A program made the position numbers and the translations under genes. Source: Flavobacteriales bacterium (GTDB lineage: Bacteria; Bacteroidota; Bacteroidia; Flavobacteriales_F; PHOS-HE28). Taken from it: a stretch of 64,000 bases of DNA. The DNA lies in assembly GCA_020635725.1 (NCBI GenBank), contig JACJZF010000002.1:186001-250000 (forward strand), read 5' to 3'. The notes beneath the pieces are model-generated. The model saw only the letters and a program-made list of their open reading frames with translations, had not been told where the DNA came from and searched no databases. Shown one piece after another: positions 26,062 through 36,517 of this stretch. Every line of letters begins with the position of its first letter. Within the stretch, counting starts at the first letter, position 1.

Positions 26062-28545
26062 TCACATGTCCATGTCGCCGCCACCGGAGCCGCCAGGCTC
26101 GCGCTGCTGCTGCTGCCGCTTGCGGAACAGCGATGTGTTCTGCTCGCCGAACTTCCAGGTGAGCGTGAAGCGCACGTAGCGCATCTCACGCCTGCGGAAG
26201 CTCTCCTGGTAGAGGTAGGACGTATCAGTGATGTTGCCCCATTTGCGCGTGTAGAAGACATCGTTCACAGCCAGTACCGCGCTGAGCTTCTTGGTGAGGT
26301 CGTGGCCCAGCGAGAGATCAAGGCCGTACTGCGGGATGTAGTAGCCCTGCGGCTGAATGCGGCGGCTCTCGTACTCGCCATTGAGCTGCACGTTCCATTC
26401 CTTCATGAAGCGCCAGGCCACAAGCGCCTTCGCGTTCCAGTTGAGGCCTTGGTTACGGGTGCCGCTCTGCGCGCTGCTCAGTGCCACATCGGTGTATTGC
26501 ACGGTGCCGCTCAGCGTGAGCTGCAGTCCCTGCACGGGCTCGATCTTCAGGATGTTCTCCCAGCCGCCGCTGGCGCTGTAGCTTCCATTCACGAAGGTGT
26601 TCAGCAGCAAGGTGGTGTCGCTCGGCAGCGGCGTGGCGTAGCTCGTGATCACGCCTTCGGTGTAGCGCCCGAACGCGCTCGTGAGCCAGCTGGCCTTGCC
26701 TTTCATGAAGGGCAGCAGGTGGTTCACCTCGGCCAGGGTGCTCAGCTCGGGCGCCAGCGTAGGATTCCCGATGCGCACATTGCGGCTGTCGGCGTTCATG
26801 ATGAAGGGCATGATCTGCCAGAAGCGCGGTCGGCTGATCTTGCGCGATACGTTCACCTGCACCTCGCGCATGCTGTCATCCCATTTGCGCGAGAGGTAGA
26901 GCGCGGGGAAGAGCGCCTTCGCGAGGTTCTCCGTGCCATCGGGGTATTTGTAGCTGAAGGTGATGTCCTTGTTCTTCAGCTCGGTCACGTACCAGGTCTG
27001 CTCGAAGCGGAAGCCGGCCTGCATGCTCCAGTGGTCGCTCAACCGATGCTGCCAGTTGACGTAAGCCGCGTTGATGATATCGGTGATATCGTAGTCGTTG
27101 GTGAGGCTCGTGTCGAGGACGTTGCTCCCCACGAGCGGCGAGGTGACGAACACATCGAGGTAGGTGTTGTCGAGCTTCCAATCGGCCTTGAGCCCGTATT
27201 CGAGCTTGTCTTTCTCCCCGAGCGGCTCGGTGAAGTCGGCCTGGAGCGTGAGCTGATCGTATCCGCTGCCTCCGAGATTGTCCTGCAGGCGCGGACTCGT
27301 GGCCATGATGCTGCCATCGGAAGCATAAGCGTACTGATCGAGATCGGCGCGGCTGTCGCGTGCCCAGCGGTTGTAGGTGAGGTCGGCGTTCCACTCGCGC
27401 CCCTCCTTGGGCGATTTGCGGCGGAAGCCGATCTGCGTGCTGGTGCTGAGCGTATTGGTGCGCGTGCCGTTGTACTGGCTGGCGGTGGAGAGCAGCTCGC
27501 GGCCCGGTCCGAGGATCGTGGCATCGAGGTGATCGTCGCCGCTCATGTCGTGCGCACGCAGGCCTTGGGAGAAGGTGATCAGGTTGCGGTTGGTCACCTG
27601 CCAATCCACGCCGAGCCTTCCGCCCAACATGGTTCGCACCGATTCGCTGCGGGCGTCCTGTCGGAAATAGCCGGTCACATCGCCATTGCTCAGCTCGGTG
27701 CGGTCGGTGAGGCCGTTGGTGTTGTTGGCGCCGGTGTTGTAGTTGCCGCTTAGGTTGAAGCCCCAGCGCCCTTCCTTCATGTTGATGTTGCCCCCGCCTT
27801 GGTAACGCTGGTTGGTGCCGATGCCCGCCTGCACCTGGCCGCTGTAGCCGGGCTTGGTGTTCTTCTTCAGCACCACGTTGATGATGCCGCCGGTGGCGTT
27901 CGCATCGAAGGCGACCGAAGGGTTGGTGATCACCTCCACGCGTTCGATGTCCTCGGCAGGGATCTGCTCCAGGCTCATCGCCGTCGGTCGGCCATCGACT
28001 AGGATCTGCGGGCTCGAGCCGCGCATCTGCACGTTGCCGTCGAGGTCCACGCTCAGGCCGGGCACGTTCTTCATCACATCCACGCCGGAGCCGCCCTGCG
28101 CGCTCATGTCCTTCTCCACATTGAAGACGCGCCGGTCCACCTGCATGGTCATGGCGGCGCGCTCTCCCACCACCTCCACTTCCTTGAGCAGCTCGGCATC
28201 AGGCTCCAGGCTGATGTTGCCCAGGTCGAGTTCCATGCGCTCACGCGAGAGCTGAACCTGCTTCTCCCATGGGCTGAATCCGATGAAGCTCACGGTCACC
28301 TTCAAATGAGGTCCTACAGGAAGGCGTTCGATGCTGAACTCGCCTTTGCCGTCGGTGATGGTGCCGCCGATCAGGCTGTCGCGCATGGCCAGGCGAACTG
28401 CTACGGTGGTGAACTCGGCGCCCTTGCCCGTGCCACCATCGATCACCCGGCCGTAGACCCGGCCGATGGCGGGCGGTCCGGCTCCGCGTTGCGCCGAGGC
28501 GTGCAGCGTGGCGATGAGCAGCGCGAGGGTGATCAGGTGGCGCAT
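26062..28545 (-). CDS. TonB-dependent receptor, outer-membrane beta-barrel family
   Basis: The 827-residue protein has a signal peptide (about 1-19, ending ASAQ), a CarboxypepD_reg-like domain (about 25-120) with GRVYGRVIDGGTGKGAEF, a plug domain (about 125-225) with QMRGSSPQILVDG, and a long barrel. The layout is that of the Bacteroidota outer-membrane beta-barrel family rather than the heme receptor group: no FRAP/NPNL boxes are visible. The barrel is followed by an unusual Gln/Gly-rich tail ending GGDMDM instead of a terminal aromatic residue. The substrate is unknown. It converges on the heme locus; whether it belongs to it functionally is unclear. ATG at 28545 fits the signal peptide. 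Confidence 0.85.
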   Translation of the reverse strand: MRHLITLALLIATLHASAQRGAGPPAIGRVYGRVIDGGTGKGAEFTTVAVRLAMRDSLIGGTITDGKGEFSIERLPVGPHLKVTVSFIGFSPWEKQVQLSRERMELDLGNISLEPDAELLKEVEVVGERAAMTMQVDRRVFNVEKDMSAQGGSGVDVMKNVPGLSVDLDGNVQMRGSSPQILVDGRPTAMSLEQIPAEDIERVEVITNPSVAFDANATGGIINVVLKKNTKPGYSGQVQAGIGTNQRYQGGGNINMKEGRWGFNLSGNYNTGANNTNGLTDRTELSNGDVTGYFRQDARSESVRTMLGGRLGVDWQVTNRNLITFSQGLRAHDMSGDDHLDATILGPGRELLSTASQYNGTRTNTLSTSTQIGFRRKSPKEGREWNADLTYNRWARDSRADLDQYAYASDGSIMATSPRLQDNLGGSGYDQLTLQADFTEPLGEKDKLEYGLKADWKLDNTYLDVFVTSPLVGSNVLDTSLTNDYDITDIINAAYVNWQHRLSDHWSMQAGFRFEQTWYVTELKNKDITFSYKYPDGTENLAKALFPALYLSRKWDDSMREVQVNVSRKISRPRFWQIMPFIMNADSRNVRIGNPTLAPELSTLAEVNHLLPFMKGKASWLTSAFGRYTEGVITSYATPLPSDTTLLLNTFVNGSYSASGGWENILKIEPVQGLQLTLSGTVQYTDVALSSAQSGTRNQGLNWNAKALVAWRFMKEWNVQLNGEYESRRIQPQGYYIPQYGLDLSLGHDLTKKLSAVLAVNDVFYTRKWGNITDTSYLYQESFRRREMRYVRFTLTWKFGEQNTSLFRKRQQQQREPGGSGGGDMDM

Positions 28546-28642
28546 GGGCGGCGAAAGTACCGGCGTGGGAGGGAGGCGCATGGAGGGTTGATGCAGGAGA
28601 TCGCGGGCCGTCCGATCGTTTCACATCTTTTCACGGATCGCC

Positions 28643-28675
28643 GCAAAAAGAAAGGCCCCGCTAACGCAGGGCCTT
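28643..28675 (-). terminator. Intrinsic terminator of the RRM protein gene
   Basis: On the minus strand AAGGCCCTGC pairs with GCGGGGCCTT (10 bp, one G-U) around a GTTA loop at 28675-28652, followed by TCTTTTT. It lies 24 bases after the RNA-binding protein stop. Confidence 0.9.
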
Positions 28676-28699
28676 CATTCTTCAGGGTGGAGAGAGTGC

Positions 28700-29095
28700 C
28701 TAGTACTCGTCGTCGCGTCCGCCGCGGTCGCTCCGCTCGCGGTAGTCGCTGCGGTATCCGCCGCGATCACCGCCGCGGTCACCGCCACGGTCGTTGCGGA
28801 AGCCGCCACGGTCACCGCCGCGTCCGCCGCCGAAACCGCCACGGTCGCCCTCGGTGCGGGGGCGGGCCTCGTTCACCACGAGGTCACGGCCGTGGAAGCT
28901 CTTGCCGTTGGTGCCTTCGATGGCCGTGCGGCCAGCGTTGTCATCGGCCATCTCCACGAAACCGAAGCCACGGCTGCGGTTGGTGGCGCGATCCATGATG
29001 ATCTTGGCCGAGGCGACCTCTCCAAACTGTTCGAAGAGTTCGCGCAAATCCTGGTCCCTCACAGAGTAAGGCACGTTGGCGACATAAATGTTCAT
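28700..29095 (-). CDS. RRM-type Gly/Arg-rich RNA-binding protein
   Basis: The 131-residue protein has one RNA recognition motif (1-80) with RNP2 IYVANV at 3-8 and RNP1 RGFGFVEM at 42-49, followed by a tail of GGDRGG-type repeats from about 87 to the end, RGG-box-like and probably disordered. Similar single-RRM proteins are common in Bacteroidota and cyanobacteria and act as RNA chaperones or post-transcriptional regulators, often cold-induced. The frame is open upstream, but the ATG at 29095 begins the conserved domain exactly. It has its own terminator, so it is probably monocistronic. Confidence 0.92.
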   Translation of the reverse strand: MNIYVANVPYSVRDQDLRELFEQFGEVASAKIIMDRATNRSRGFGFVEMADDNAGRTAIEGTNGKSFHGRDLVVNEARPRTEGDRGGFGGGRGGDRGGFRNDRGGDRGGDRGGYRSDYRERSDRGGRDDEY

Positions 29096-29149
29096 GAGTT
29101 CTACTGACTGGTTTTTTGTTTGTCCTTGCCTGTGCCGTGGAGGTCTCGC

Positions 29150-29181
29150 CAAAGAACGCCCCGGCCGTTGGGCGGGCCGAA
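29150..29181 (-). promoter_or_regulatory. Possible promoter of the RRM protein gene
   Basis: On the minus strand TTC (29181-29179), 21 bases, then GTTCTTTG (29157-29150) resemble the TTG/TAnnTTTG pair and the -7 elements of the two heme promoters. It would give a leader of about 45 bases. The -33 match is weak. Confidence 0.3.
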
Positions 29182-29342
29182 AGTAGGGGGTTTCACGATC
29201 CCCCCGACAAGGGGTGCGCCCGGGAAGCCTTGCCCCATGCCCGTTTCGGGGCGGCCCAGCACGTTGACCCGGTTCGTGGATCGGCCACCGGTTGGTCACC
29301 GTTCGTCACTCCCGAACCCGCGCCGGGAGCCACTTTGGCGCC

Positions 29343-30587
29343 GTGGATCGCACGATCGATACCCGGCCCGCCAGGCGGCGCCGCTTCCTGTTCATCGCGG
29401 GTGGCGGGCTATTGGTGATGGTCGCCGTGGTGGCGCTGGCCAGCGGGCTGGGTCGGTCGCGCGTGCGGGTCGAGGCCGCCAAGGTCACCATCGGCACGGT
29501 GCAGCAGGGCCTGTTCAAGGAGTTCATCCCGGTCACTGGCACCGTGCAGCCCATCCAGACCGTGTTCCTCGATGCGCTCGAAGGGGGCAGCGTGAAGCAG
29601 CGATTCGTCGAGGATGGCCACATGGTGCGCGCAGGCCAGCCCATCATCGAGCTGAGTAATCCGCAGCTCCACATGGACGCGATCAACCGCGAGGCGCAGC
29701 TGCTCGATCAGCAGAACAACCTGCGCAACACGCGCCTGGCGATGGATCAGCAGACCACCCGGCTGCACGATGAGCTCTTGAACCTGGACAAGGACCTGAA
29801 GCGCCTGGAGCGCGATCAGCAGGTGGATGACCGCCTGGTGAAGGATTCGCTGGTGGCGCGCAACACCTATCTGAGCAACAGCGAGAACCTGGCCTACATG
29901 CGCGAGAAGCGCAAGCTCGTGGCCGCCAACGTGCGCAGCGACTCGATCTTCCGGCAGAGCCAGCTGGGCTCCATCACCAGCAACCTGGCGCTGATCGACC
30001 AGAACCTGCGCTTCCTGCGCGAGAACCTGCAGAACCTGGTGGTGAAGGCGCCGATCGACGGGCAGCTCAGCGGCTTGAATGTCGAACTCGGACAGACCAA
30101 GCAGCGTGGCGAGCGCATCGCCCAGATCGATGTGCTCGAGAGCTTCAAGGTGCGCGCGCGCATCCCCGAGCATTATGTGAGCCGCGTGAGCATCGGGCTG
30201 CAAGGCACCTTCACCCATGCGGGGCGCGAGCATGTGATCGAGGTGTTCAAGATCTACCCCGAGGTGAGCAACGGCGAGTTCGATGTGGACCTGCGTTTCG
30301 TGGACCACAAGCCCGAGGTGCGGCGCGGGCAGACCTTCCAGGTGCGGCTGCAGCTCAGCGAGGACATGGAAGCCGTCATGCTCCCACGCGGACCCTTCTT
30401 CCAGGACACCGGGGGGCAGTGGGTGTACGTGGTGGATCCCGAAGGGCAGGCGGTGCGGCGGGAGGTGAAGCTCGGCAGGCAGAACCCGGACATGTACGAA
30501 GTGCTCGAAGGACTGGAGCCCGGCGAACGCGTGGTCACCAGCCGCTACGCCTCCTTCAACGATGCGGACCATCTCATCATCCAATAA
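29343..30587 (+). CDS. HlyD/MFP-family periplasmic adaptor subunit
   Basis: The 414-residue protein has a basic N-terminus, one membrane anchor (about 15-34), a barrel-sandwich half-lipoyl (VKQRFVEDGHMVRAGQPIIEL near 85-105), a long alpha-helical hairpin (about 110-235), the second half-lipoyl (NLVVKAPIDGQLSGL near 236) and a beta-barrel/membrane-proximal part. This is the membrane fusion protein architecture that links an inner-membrane ABC transporter to an outer-membrane exit duct, as in MacA. It likely starts at the GTG at 29343; a TTG at 29292 is also in frame. The ATPase gene follows after 43 bases, but no permease is adjacent. Confidence 0.85.
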   Translation: MDRTIDTRPARRRRFLFIAGGGLLVMVAVVALASGLGRSRVRVEAAKVTIGTVQQGLFKEFIPVTGTVQPIQTVFLDALEGGSVKQRFVEDGHMVRAGQPIIELSNPQLHMDAINREAQLLDQQNNLRNTRLAMDQQTTRLHDELLNLDKDLKRLERDQQVDDRLVKDSLVARNTYLSNSENLAYMREKRKLVAANVRSDSIFRQSQLGSITSNLALIDQNLRFLRENLQNLVVKAPIDGQLSGLNVELGQTKQRGERIAQIDVLESFKVRARIPEHYVSRVSIGLQGTFTHAGREHVIEVFKIYPEVSNGEFDVDLRFVDHKPEVRRGQTFQVRLQLSEDMEAVMLPRGPFFQDTGGQWVYVVDPEGQAVRREVKLGRQNPDMYEVLEGLEPGERVVTSRYASFNDADHLIIQ

Positions 30588-30630
30588 GGCCGGATCGAGA
30601 TCCGCCACATCCATCATCCAACCCCAGAAC

Positions 30631-31326
30631 ATGAGCCTCCTTAGAACCTCGAACCTGACCAAGATCTACCGGACCGATACCGTGGAGACCACCGCGCTGA
30701 ACGATGTGAGCATCGCGATCGGGCAAGGCGAGTTCGTCGCCATAATGGGCCCGAGCGGCTGCGGCAAGTCCACCTTGCTGAACATCCTGGGATTGCTCGA
30801 TTCGCCCAGCAGCGGCAGCTATCTGGTGAGCGGCGAGGACGTGAGCGGCTACAACGAGCGGCGCCGCGCCGAAGTGCGCAAGAGCACCATCGGATTCGTG
30901 TTCCAGAGCTTCAACCTGATCGATGAGCTCACCGTGGCGGAGAACATCGAGCTGCCTTTGATCTATACCCGTATGGGCAAGGCCGAACGCAAGCAGCGCG
31001 TGGATGAGGCCATGCAACGGATGAGCATCGCGCACCGGGCCAAGCACTTCCCGCAGCAGCTCAGCGGCGGACAGCAGCAGCGCGTGGCGATTGCCCGTGC
31101 CGTGGTGAACGCCCCGAAGCTGATCCTGGCCGATGAGCCCACGGGTAACCTCGATAGCGCGCATGGCGAGGAAGTGATGAACCTGCTCACCGAGCTCAAT
31201 CGCGCGGGTACCACCATCATCATTGTCACGCATAGCCTGCGCGATGCGGGTTTCGCGCAGCGTACGATCCAGCTGCTCGATGGCCAGGTGGTCACGGAGA
31301 AGGTGGAGCCGCAGGCCTTGCTGTAG
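30631..31326 (+). CDS. ABC transporter ATP-binding protein, MacB/LolD type
   Basis: The 231-residue ATPase has Walker A GPSGCGKST at 40-48, a Q loop in VFQSFNLIDELTVAENIELPL near 92, signature LSGGQQQRVAIARA near 144, Walker B LILADEPTGNLDS near 166 and the switch His in THS near 200. The ADEPTGNLDS ending and overall length place it with the LolD/MacB/FtsE group, which work with FtsX-like permeases on the outer face of the membrane. With the adaptor gene before it this suggests a tripartite exporter; permeases of the matching type occur at 48.3 and 61.2 kb. Confidence 0.92.
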   Translation: MSLLRTSNLTKIYRTDTVETTALNDVSIAIGQGEFVAIMGPSGCGKSTLLNILGLLDSPSSGSYLVSGEDVSGYNERRRAEVRKSTIGFVFQSFNLIDELTVAENIELPLIYTRMGKAERKQRVDEAMQRMSIAHRAKHFPQQLSGGQQQRVAIARAVVNAPKLILADEPTGNLDSAHGEEVMNLLTELNRAGTTIIIVTHSLRDAGFAQRTIQLLDGQVVTEKVEPQALL

Positions 31327-31417
31327 AATTCGTTCCCCATTTCCGACGCTCGCTTGTGCATAGGAAGCGGACGGATCACTCTTTGCTGGGCCCGGCCCAC
31401 GGACCTTTGGCCGTTCC

Positions 31418-34400
31418 ATGCCAGGCGAAGGAGGCGAGACACGAGCGAATCGGAACAGCAGGGTTGTGCCCGGCAGTTGGCGTCGTCGCGCGCTGCGCAT
31501 CGCGGCTTGGGGGTCGGGAGGCATTGTCGTACTGCTCTTGCTCGCTGCCGCGCTGCTTTACGTGCCTTTCGTTCAGGATCGCATCCGCTCCGCGGCGAAG
31601 GGATACCTGGCCGATCGCATGGGTACACGTGTCGAATTGCAGGGCTTGCACCTGCGCTTCCCGCTTGGCGTATCCATCCAAGGCCTGCTCGTAGAGGATC
31701 AGGCGGCCGATACGCTCCTCCGAATAGGTGAGCTGAAGGCACGCTTGAGTGTGCTGGACCTGCTCCACGAACGAATCGCGCTCACCGGCGTGGTGCTGGA
31801 CGATGTGCATGCCGAACTCCGGCAGGATGCCGACAGCGTGTTCAACTTCGATTTCATCGTACGGGCTTTCGCTTCGGATAACACGGCGCAGGACCCCGCT
31901 GACACCGCGGGAGGCTGGGCCTTCTCGCTGGATGGCATCGCGCTGCGCGATGTGAGCTACACCATGGACCTGGCGCCGGCGCGTTCGCATGTGAGCGTGC
32001 GCGTGCATGAACTCGAACTGGGTCTCGAGGATTTCGACCTCGAGCGCATGCGCTTCCACGCGGACCGGGTCAGCATCGAAGGGGCGGATATCGCCATGCG
32101 TGCTCCTCCGAGCGCGCCTTCGCCGGACACCTATCCGGATCTCGTATCGCCCTTGGCGGATATCGATGTCGGTCTCGAGCGCGCCAACCTGAAGGACATC
32201 TCCTTCCGCATGTCAACCATCGGGACGGATGACAGCCTGTGGGTGCTGCTGCGCGAAGGCGAGCTCGCCATGGAGTCCATGGAAAGCCGGCGCATGCGAG
32301 CGCATGCATCACGCATCGCGCTCACCGGGCTCGCTTTCGGCCTGGTGACCAGCGACACGAGCGGCGCGCCTCCCACGACGAGCGATCCGCCATGGCTCGA
32401 TCAAGACGACGGCTTCCGGTACTTCGTGCGTGACCTCGATCTCCGCATCGATGAGCTGCGGCTGAAGGAATCGGCCTTCGCGATGCATCGCAGCCAGGTG
32501 GCGCGTCCTGCAGAGCCCTTCGATGCGGAGCACCTCGTGTTCGAGGAACTCGCCGTGTCGATCACGGATCTGCAAGCCAGCAATGATTCCATCACGGTCG
32601 ACCTGCGCGAGGCATCGGCGCACATGGGCCCGTCGGCTGGGTCGCTTCGGTGCAAGGCGCGTATCAGCGCGACCCCGGAGCGGCTCCGGATCGATGATGC
32701 GCACATGGGTTGGGACGAACTCAGCATCGCGCTGAATGCCGCTGCTGAACAGGGGAGCCTTTCCCACGCATACCGGGAACCGCAATCGATACCGGTCGCC
32801 GTTGAGGCCCTGGCACGCATCGAGAAGGGGAGCCTTGAGAAGTTCCGCGCATGGCTGCCGGAGGAACTCGCTGGCATGAAGCAATTGCCCGAAGCGCTCG
32901 AGCTGAACGTGCGTGCGGAAGGAAGACTCGCTGCGCTGGATGAACTGCTCGTTGACCTGAAGGGCGATGCCGGTTCGGTGCTGCACCTGACAGGTCGCGT
33001 GGAGAATATGCTCGATGCGGACCGATTGCGGTACGATGCGCGCATCGAGCCCTTGGTCATGGGGCCCGCCATGAGCGCATGGGCGCATGCATTTCTTCCG
33101 CCGGATGCCTTGTTCCCCCAGCGCTTGCAGGTCGAGGCCGAACTCGCAGGTGATCGGGATCGAATCGATGCCACGCTGGTGATACGAAGCGACCTCGCGG
33201 ATATCGACGGCCCGGTGAATCTCACCGGCCTGCGGAAGGAGATTCCTGATCAGGCGCGCGTCGAGCTGCGCATCACCGACATCGCGCTCGCCAAGCTCAC
33301 GGGCGACACGGCATGGGGCGATGCGGACCTGCGCTTTCAGGTCGAAGCCGATGCGCTGGGCAGTTCCATGCAACGGCAGGGTTGGCTGCAGCTCACCGGC
33401 ACGCGGCTCACGTATGCGGGCCAGGTGGCCGATAGCTTGCGTGTCCGTGCCGATGTGCTGCGCGATTCCATCCAGGTTGTCGCGCACATGTCCAGCGAGC
33501 CACTGGCTTTGAGCATGGAAGGACAAGGCACATGGCCTGATGCCAACGATAGCCTCAAGGCCGCTCTGATGCTCCGCATCGCGCGCGCCGACCTGCATGC
33601 ACTCGGCGTGGTGGATCATGCATTGAGCGTGGCGGGAGACTGGCACGGCCACGCTGCATTCGATACCTCGGGCCACGGCAGCGCTGCGCTGCGAATGGAT
33701 AGCACGCGGCTGCAGAGCGGGAGCAAGCGCTTCGTCTTCGAGGAACTCGCGGCGCGGGTGCACCTCACCGCCGATTCGGTGGCTGTGATCGTGGCGAGCG
33801 ATGCGATCGATGCCGGGTTACAGGCCAACATCGGGCTGGACACCTTGATAGCGCGTGCCATGCAGAAGGGGCGCGATCTCTTCACCTCCGATACCGGTCG
33901 CGTCGCAACGGCCGGTGAACGGCTCGACCTGGCCGTGGACCTGAAACGTACCGAGTGGCTCACGGGCATGCTGCTGCCGCGGCTCCAATCCATCGAACTG
34001 GAACAGCTCGAAGCCCACTACGATGGCGATGCCGATGAGCTGAGTGCGGACATCGTGCTTCCGCATCTGATGTATGATAGTGTAGAGGTGCGTGCGGCGG
34101 AGCTGCGCGTGCGAACCAGTGGTGCGGAGCTCTCGTCGACCCTTTCCGTCGGGGAGTCCACATGGGATGAGTACGCGCTGCGCGGCTTGCGACTCGATGC
34201 GAGCGGCAGCGGTGGCGAGCTGCAGACCATGCTCCGTATCACCGAGGATGGAACGGATCGCTACCGCATCGGGGCAACACTCGGTCAGGAGCCCCGTTGG
34301 CGCGTGCTGCGATTGGATCCCGATCTCTTGCTCGATGGTCGCACCTGGAGCGTTGATTCCGGCAACGTGCTGCGCTTCGGCGAAGAGCGCGTGGAGGCGG

Positions 34401-36517
34401 AACGGCTCAGCCTGCGATCGGGCGATGAGGGCATCGCGGTGAGCGCGACAGGGAACGACATCGCTATCGACTTGCAGGATTTCCGCATCACCACCATTGC
34501 GGACATCATCAGCACAAGGGACTCGGTGCCGCTGGCGGAGGGCCGGATCAATGGGACGGTGCGTGTCGCGCAGAGCGGTCCTTCATCCCTCGATGCGGAC
34601 CTCACCGTGAATGACCTGCACGCGATGGGAACGGAGCTCGGCACCTTGAAGGTCGATGTGGCCTCGGAGGGGCCGGAGCAGATCGCGGGCAAGGCTCGGC
34701 TCACGAACACGAGTAACCGACTGGATGCCTCATGGAAGCTGGGGCCGCAACGATCAGAAGCCGATGCGGACCTTGACCTGCGCGACATCGCCTTCCTCAA
34801 GCCTTTCGTGAGCGACTACCTCTACGAGCTCAGTGGAGGCGTCTCCGGCCATGTGCATTACCTCGATCAGGGCGGAACGACTACGGCCGATGGTCGCGTC
34901 CGTTTCAAGCAGGCCAGAGCCGGTGTGGTGCTCACGGGCGCCACCTACACCATCGGCGATGAGACCTTGGAGCTCTCCTCCCAAGGCCTGCGCTTCGATG
35001 ACTTCGCCCTGAGTGATAGCGTGGGCAACGCCTTCCACCTTGATGGCCGGATTCGCACCACGGGGCTCGCCGATCCGCGACTCGACCTGCGCATCCGTAC
35101 CGACCGCTTCCAGTTGATCAATAGCAGCATCGCGCAGAACCCGCGCTTCTACGGCGATCTTTTCGCGGGCCTCGATGTGCGCATGGAGGGCCCGGTAGAG
35201 CGTCCTCGCCTCAGCGGCGACCTCGGCATCCTGCCCGGCACCGTGTTCAGCGTGGTGCTACCGGGCAGCACTGTTGAGCTGGTCTCGTCGGAGGGCATCG
35301 TGGTCTTCACCGATGACCTCTGGGCGCGGGACACCATCGCGCTCGATGGCGATGCGGAAGCGTTGCGCGATTCGCTCGCCGCGCATCTGCCCGGTGTGGA
35401 GCTCGACCTGCGCGTGCGTGTCGACAAGGAGGCGCGCTTCGCGATCGTGCTCGACCCCGCGGCCGGCGATCAGGCCACCGTGAGCGGCGCCGCGGACCTC
35501 GAGTTCCGCTACGCCCCCGATGCGCCCATGTTCCTGAGCGGGACCTTCACCGTGGAAGAGGGCGAGTACGAACTGGATCTCTATGGCCTCGTGAAGAAGC
35601 GCTTCAATCTGGCCAAGGGCGGCACCGTGCGCTGGAGCGGTGATCCGGTGAAGGCGGAGATGGACCTGCAGGCGCGTTATGTGTCGGAGACAGCGCCCTA
35701 CGCGCTCGTGGCCACCAGCGGAACCATCGCCGATAGCGAGCGCAACCGCTTGCAGCAGCCGCTGCCCTTCGTGGTGCTGATCAACATCGATGGCAGCATG
35801 AACGATCCGGATATCGGCTTCGGCCTGGAACTGGAGCGGCAGCTGCGTAACAGCTTCCCGAAAGTGGGCAGCCGATTGGATCAGCTCAATGCGCAGGGCA
35901 ACGATGAGGAGCTCAACCGCCAGGTCTTCGGCTTGCTCGTGCTCAACAGCTTCATACAGGAGGAGGGAAGCGGTGGCGCGCCCAGCAGCGGCATCGCCAC
36001 CAGTGCCGCGCGCAACAGCGTGAACGGCCTGCTCACCGACCAGATGAACAAGCTCACGGGGCGCTACCTGAAGGGCGTGGACATCTCACTCGGGGTGAAC
36101 ACCTACGACCAGGCCACCGGCAACGCCACCTACCAGCGTACATCGGTGGATTACAAGGTGAGCAAGCGCCTGCTCGATGATCGGCTCAGCTTCGAGGTAG
36201 GCGGGAGCGTCGGCGTGGATGAGCAGGACGCCCAAGTGAGCAACGTGAGCAACACACGCGCGGCGCAATACGCCATCCTTTACGACCTCACGCCCGATGG
36301 GCGTTTCCGGATCCGCGGCTTCCACGAGAACGCCTACGACCTGTACGACGGCGAGATCACCAACAGCGGCGTGGCCGTGATGTTCACGCGCGACTTCGAG
36401 GAGAATGAGCGAGCCCGTTCACGGAACCGCGATGCCGCTCGCGAGCGCAGGGCAGCCGAGGAAGAGCGCATCAGGCGGCGAAGAACGAAGGACGATACGG
36501 AAGAGGAGGAGCCATGA
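31418..36517 (+). CDS. tamB: Translocation and assembly module protein TamB
   Basis: The 1699-residue protein has a cytoplasmic basic start, one membrane anchor at about 30-53, then a very long beta-rich periplasmic region and the conserved TamB (DUF490) C-terminal domain at about 1180-1650, including LSGDLGILPGTVFSV, ADLEFRYAPDAPMFLSG and GEYELDLYGLVKKRF-type segments. A charged Glu/Arg tail ends it. TamB is an AsmA-like bridge between the membranes implicated in outer-membrane protein assembly and phospholipid transport. It overlaps the TamL gene by ATGA, confirming the pairing. GC is slightly lower and the sequence poorly conserved in the middle, as usual for this family. Confidence 0.93.
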   Translation: MPGEGGETRANRNSRVVPGSWRRRALRIAAWGSGGIVVLLLLAAALLYVPFVQDRIRSAAKGYLADRMGTRVELQGLHLRFPLGVSIQGLLVEDQAADTLLRIGELKARLSVLDLLHERIALTGVVLDDVHAELRQDADSVFNFDFIVRAFASDNTAQDPADTAGGWAFSLDGIALRDVSYTMDLAPARSHVSVRVHELELGLEDFDLERMRFHADRVSIEGADIAMRAPPSAPSPDTYPDLVSPLADIDVGLERANLKDISFRMSTIGTDDSLWVLLREGELAMESMESRRMRAHASRIALTGLAFGLVTSDTSGAPPTTSDPPWLDQDDGFRYFVRDLDLRIDELRLKESAFAMHRSQVARPAEPFDAEHLVFEELAVSITDLQASNDSITVDLREASAHMGPSAGSLRCKARISATPERLRIDDAHMGWDELSIALNAAAEQGSLSHAYREPQSIPVAVEALARIEKGSLEKFRAWLPEELAGMKQLPEALELNVRAEGRLAALDELLVDLKGDAGSVLHLTGRVENMLDADRLRYDARIEPLVMGPAMSAWAHAFLPPDALFPQRLQVEAELAGDRDRIDATLVIRSDLADIDGPVNLTGLRKEIPDQARVELRITDIALAKLTGDTAWGDADLRFQVEADALGSSMQRQGWLQLTGTRLTYAGQVADSLRVRADVLRDSIQVVAHMSSEPLALSMEGQGTWPDANDSLKAALMLRIARADLHALGVVDHALSVAGDWHGHAAFDTSGHGSAALRMDSTRLQSGSKRFVFEELAARVHLTADSVAVIVASDAIDAGLQANIGLDTLIARAMQKGRDLFTSDTGRVATAGERLDLAVDLKRTEWLTGMLLPRLQSIELEQLEAHYDGDADELSADIVLPHLMYDSVEVRAAELRVRTSGAELSSTLSVGESTWDEYALRGLRLDASGSGGELQTMLRITEDGTDRYRIGATLGQEPRWRVLRLDPDLLLDGRTWSVDSGNVLRFGEERVEAERLSLRSGDEGIAVSATGNDIAIDLQDFRITTIADIISTRDSVPLAEGRINGTVRVAQSGPSSLDADLTVNDLHAMGTELGTLKVDVASEGPEQIAGKARLTNTSNRLDASWKLGPQRSEADADLDLRDIAFLKPFVSDYLYELSGGVSGHVHYLDQGGTTTADGRVRFKQARAGVVLTGATYTIGDETLELSSQGLRFDDFALSDSVGNAFHLDGRIRTTGLADPRLDLRIRTDRFQLINSSIAQNPRFYGDLFAGLDVRMEGPVERPRLSGDLGILPGTVFSVVLPGSTVELVSSEGIVVFTDDLWARDTIALDGDAEALRDSLAAHLPGVELDLRVRVDKEARFAIVLDPAAGDQATVSGAADLEFRYAPDAPMFLSGTFTVEEGEYELDLYGLVKKRFNLAKGGTVRWSGDPVKAEMDLQARYVSETAPYALVATSGTIADSERNRLQQPLPFVVLINIDGSMNDPDIGFGLELERQLRNSFPKVGSRLDQLNAQGNDEELNRQVFGLLVLNSFIQEEGSGGAPSSGIATSAARNSVNGLLTDQMNKLTGRYLKGVDISLGVNTYDQATGNATYQRTSVDYKVSKRLLDDRLSFEVGGSVGVDEQDAQVSNVSNTRAAQYAILYDLTPDGRFRIRGFHENAYDLYDGEITNSGVAVMFTRDFEENERARSRNRDAARERRAAEEERIRRRRTKDDTEEEEP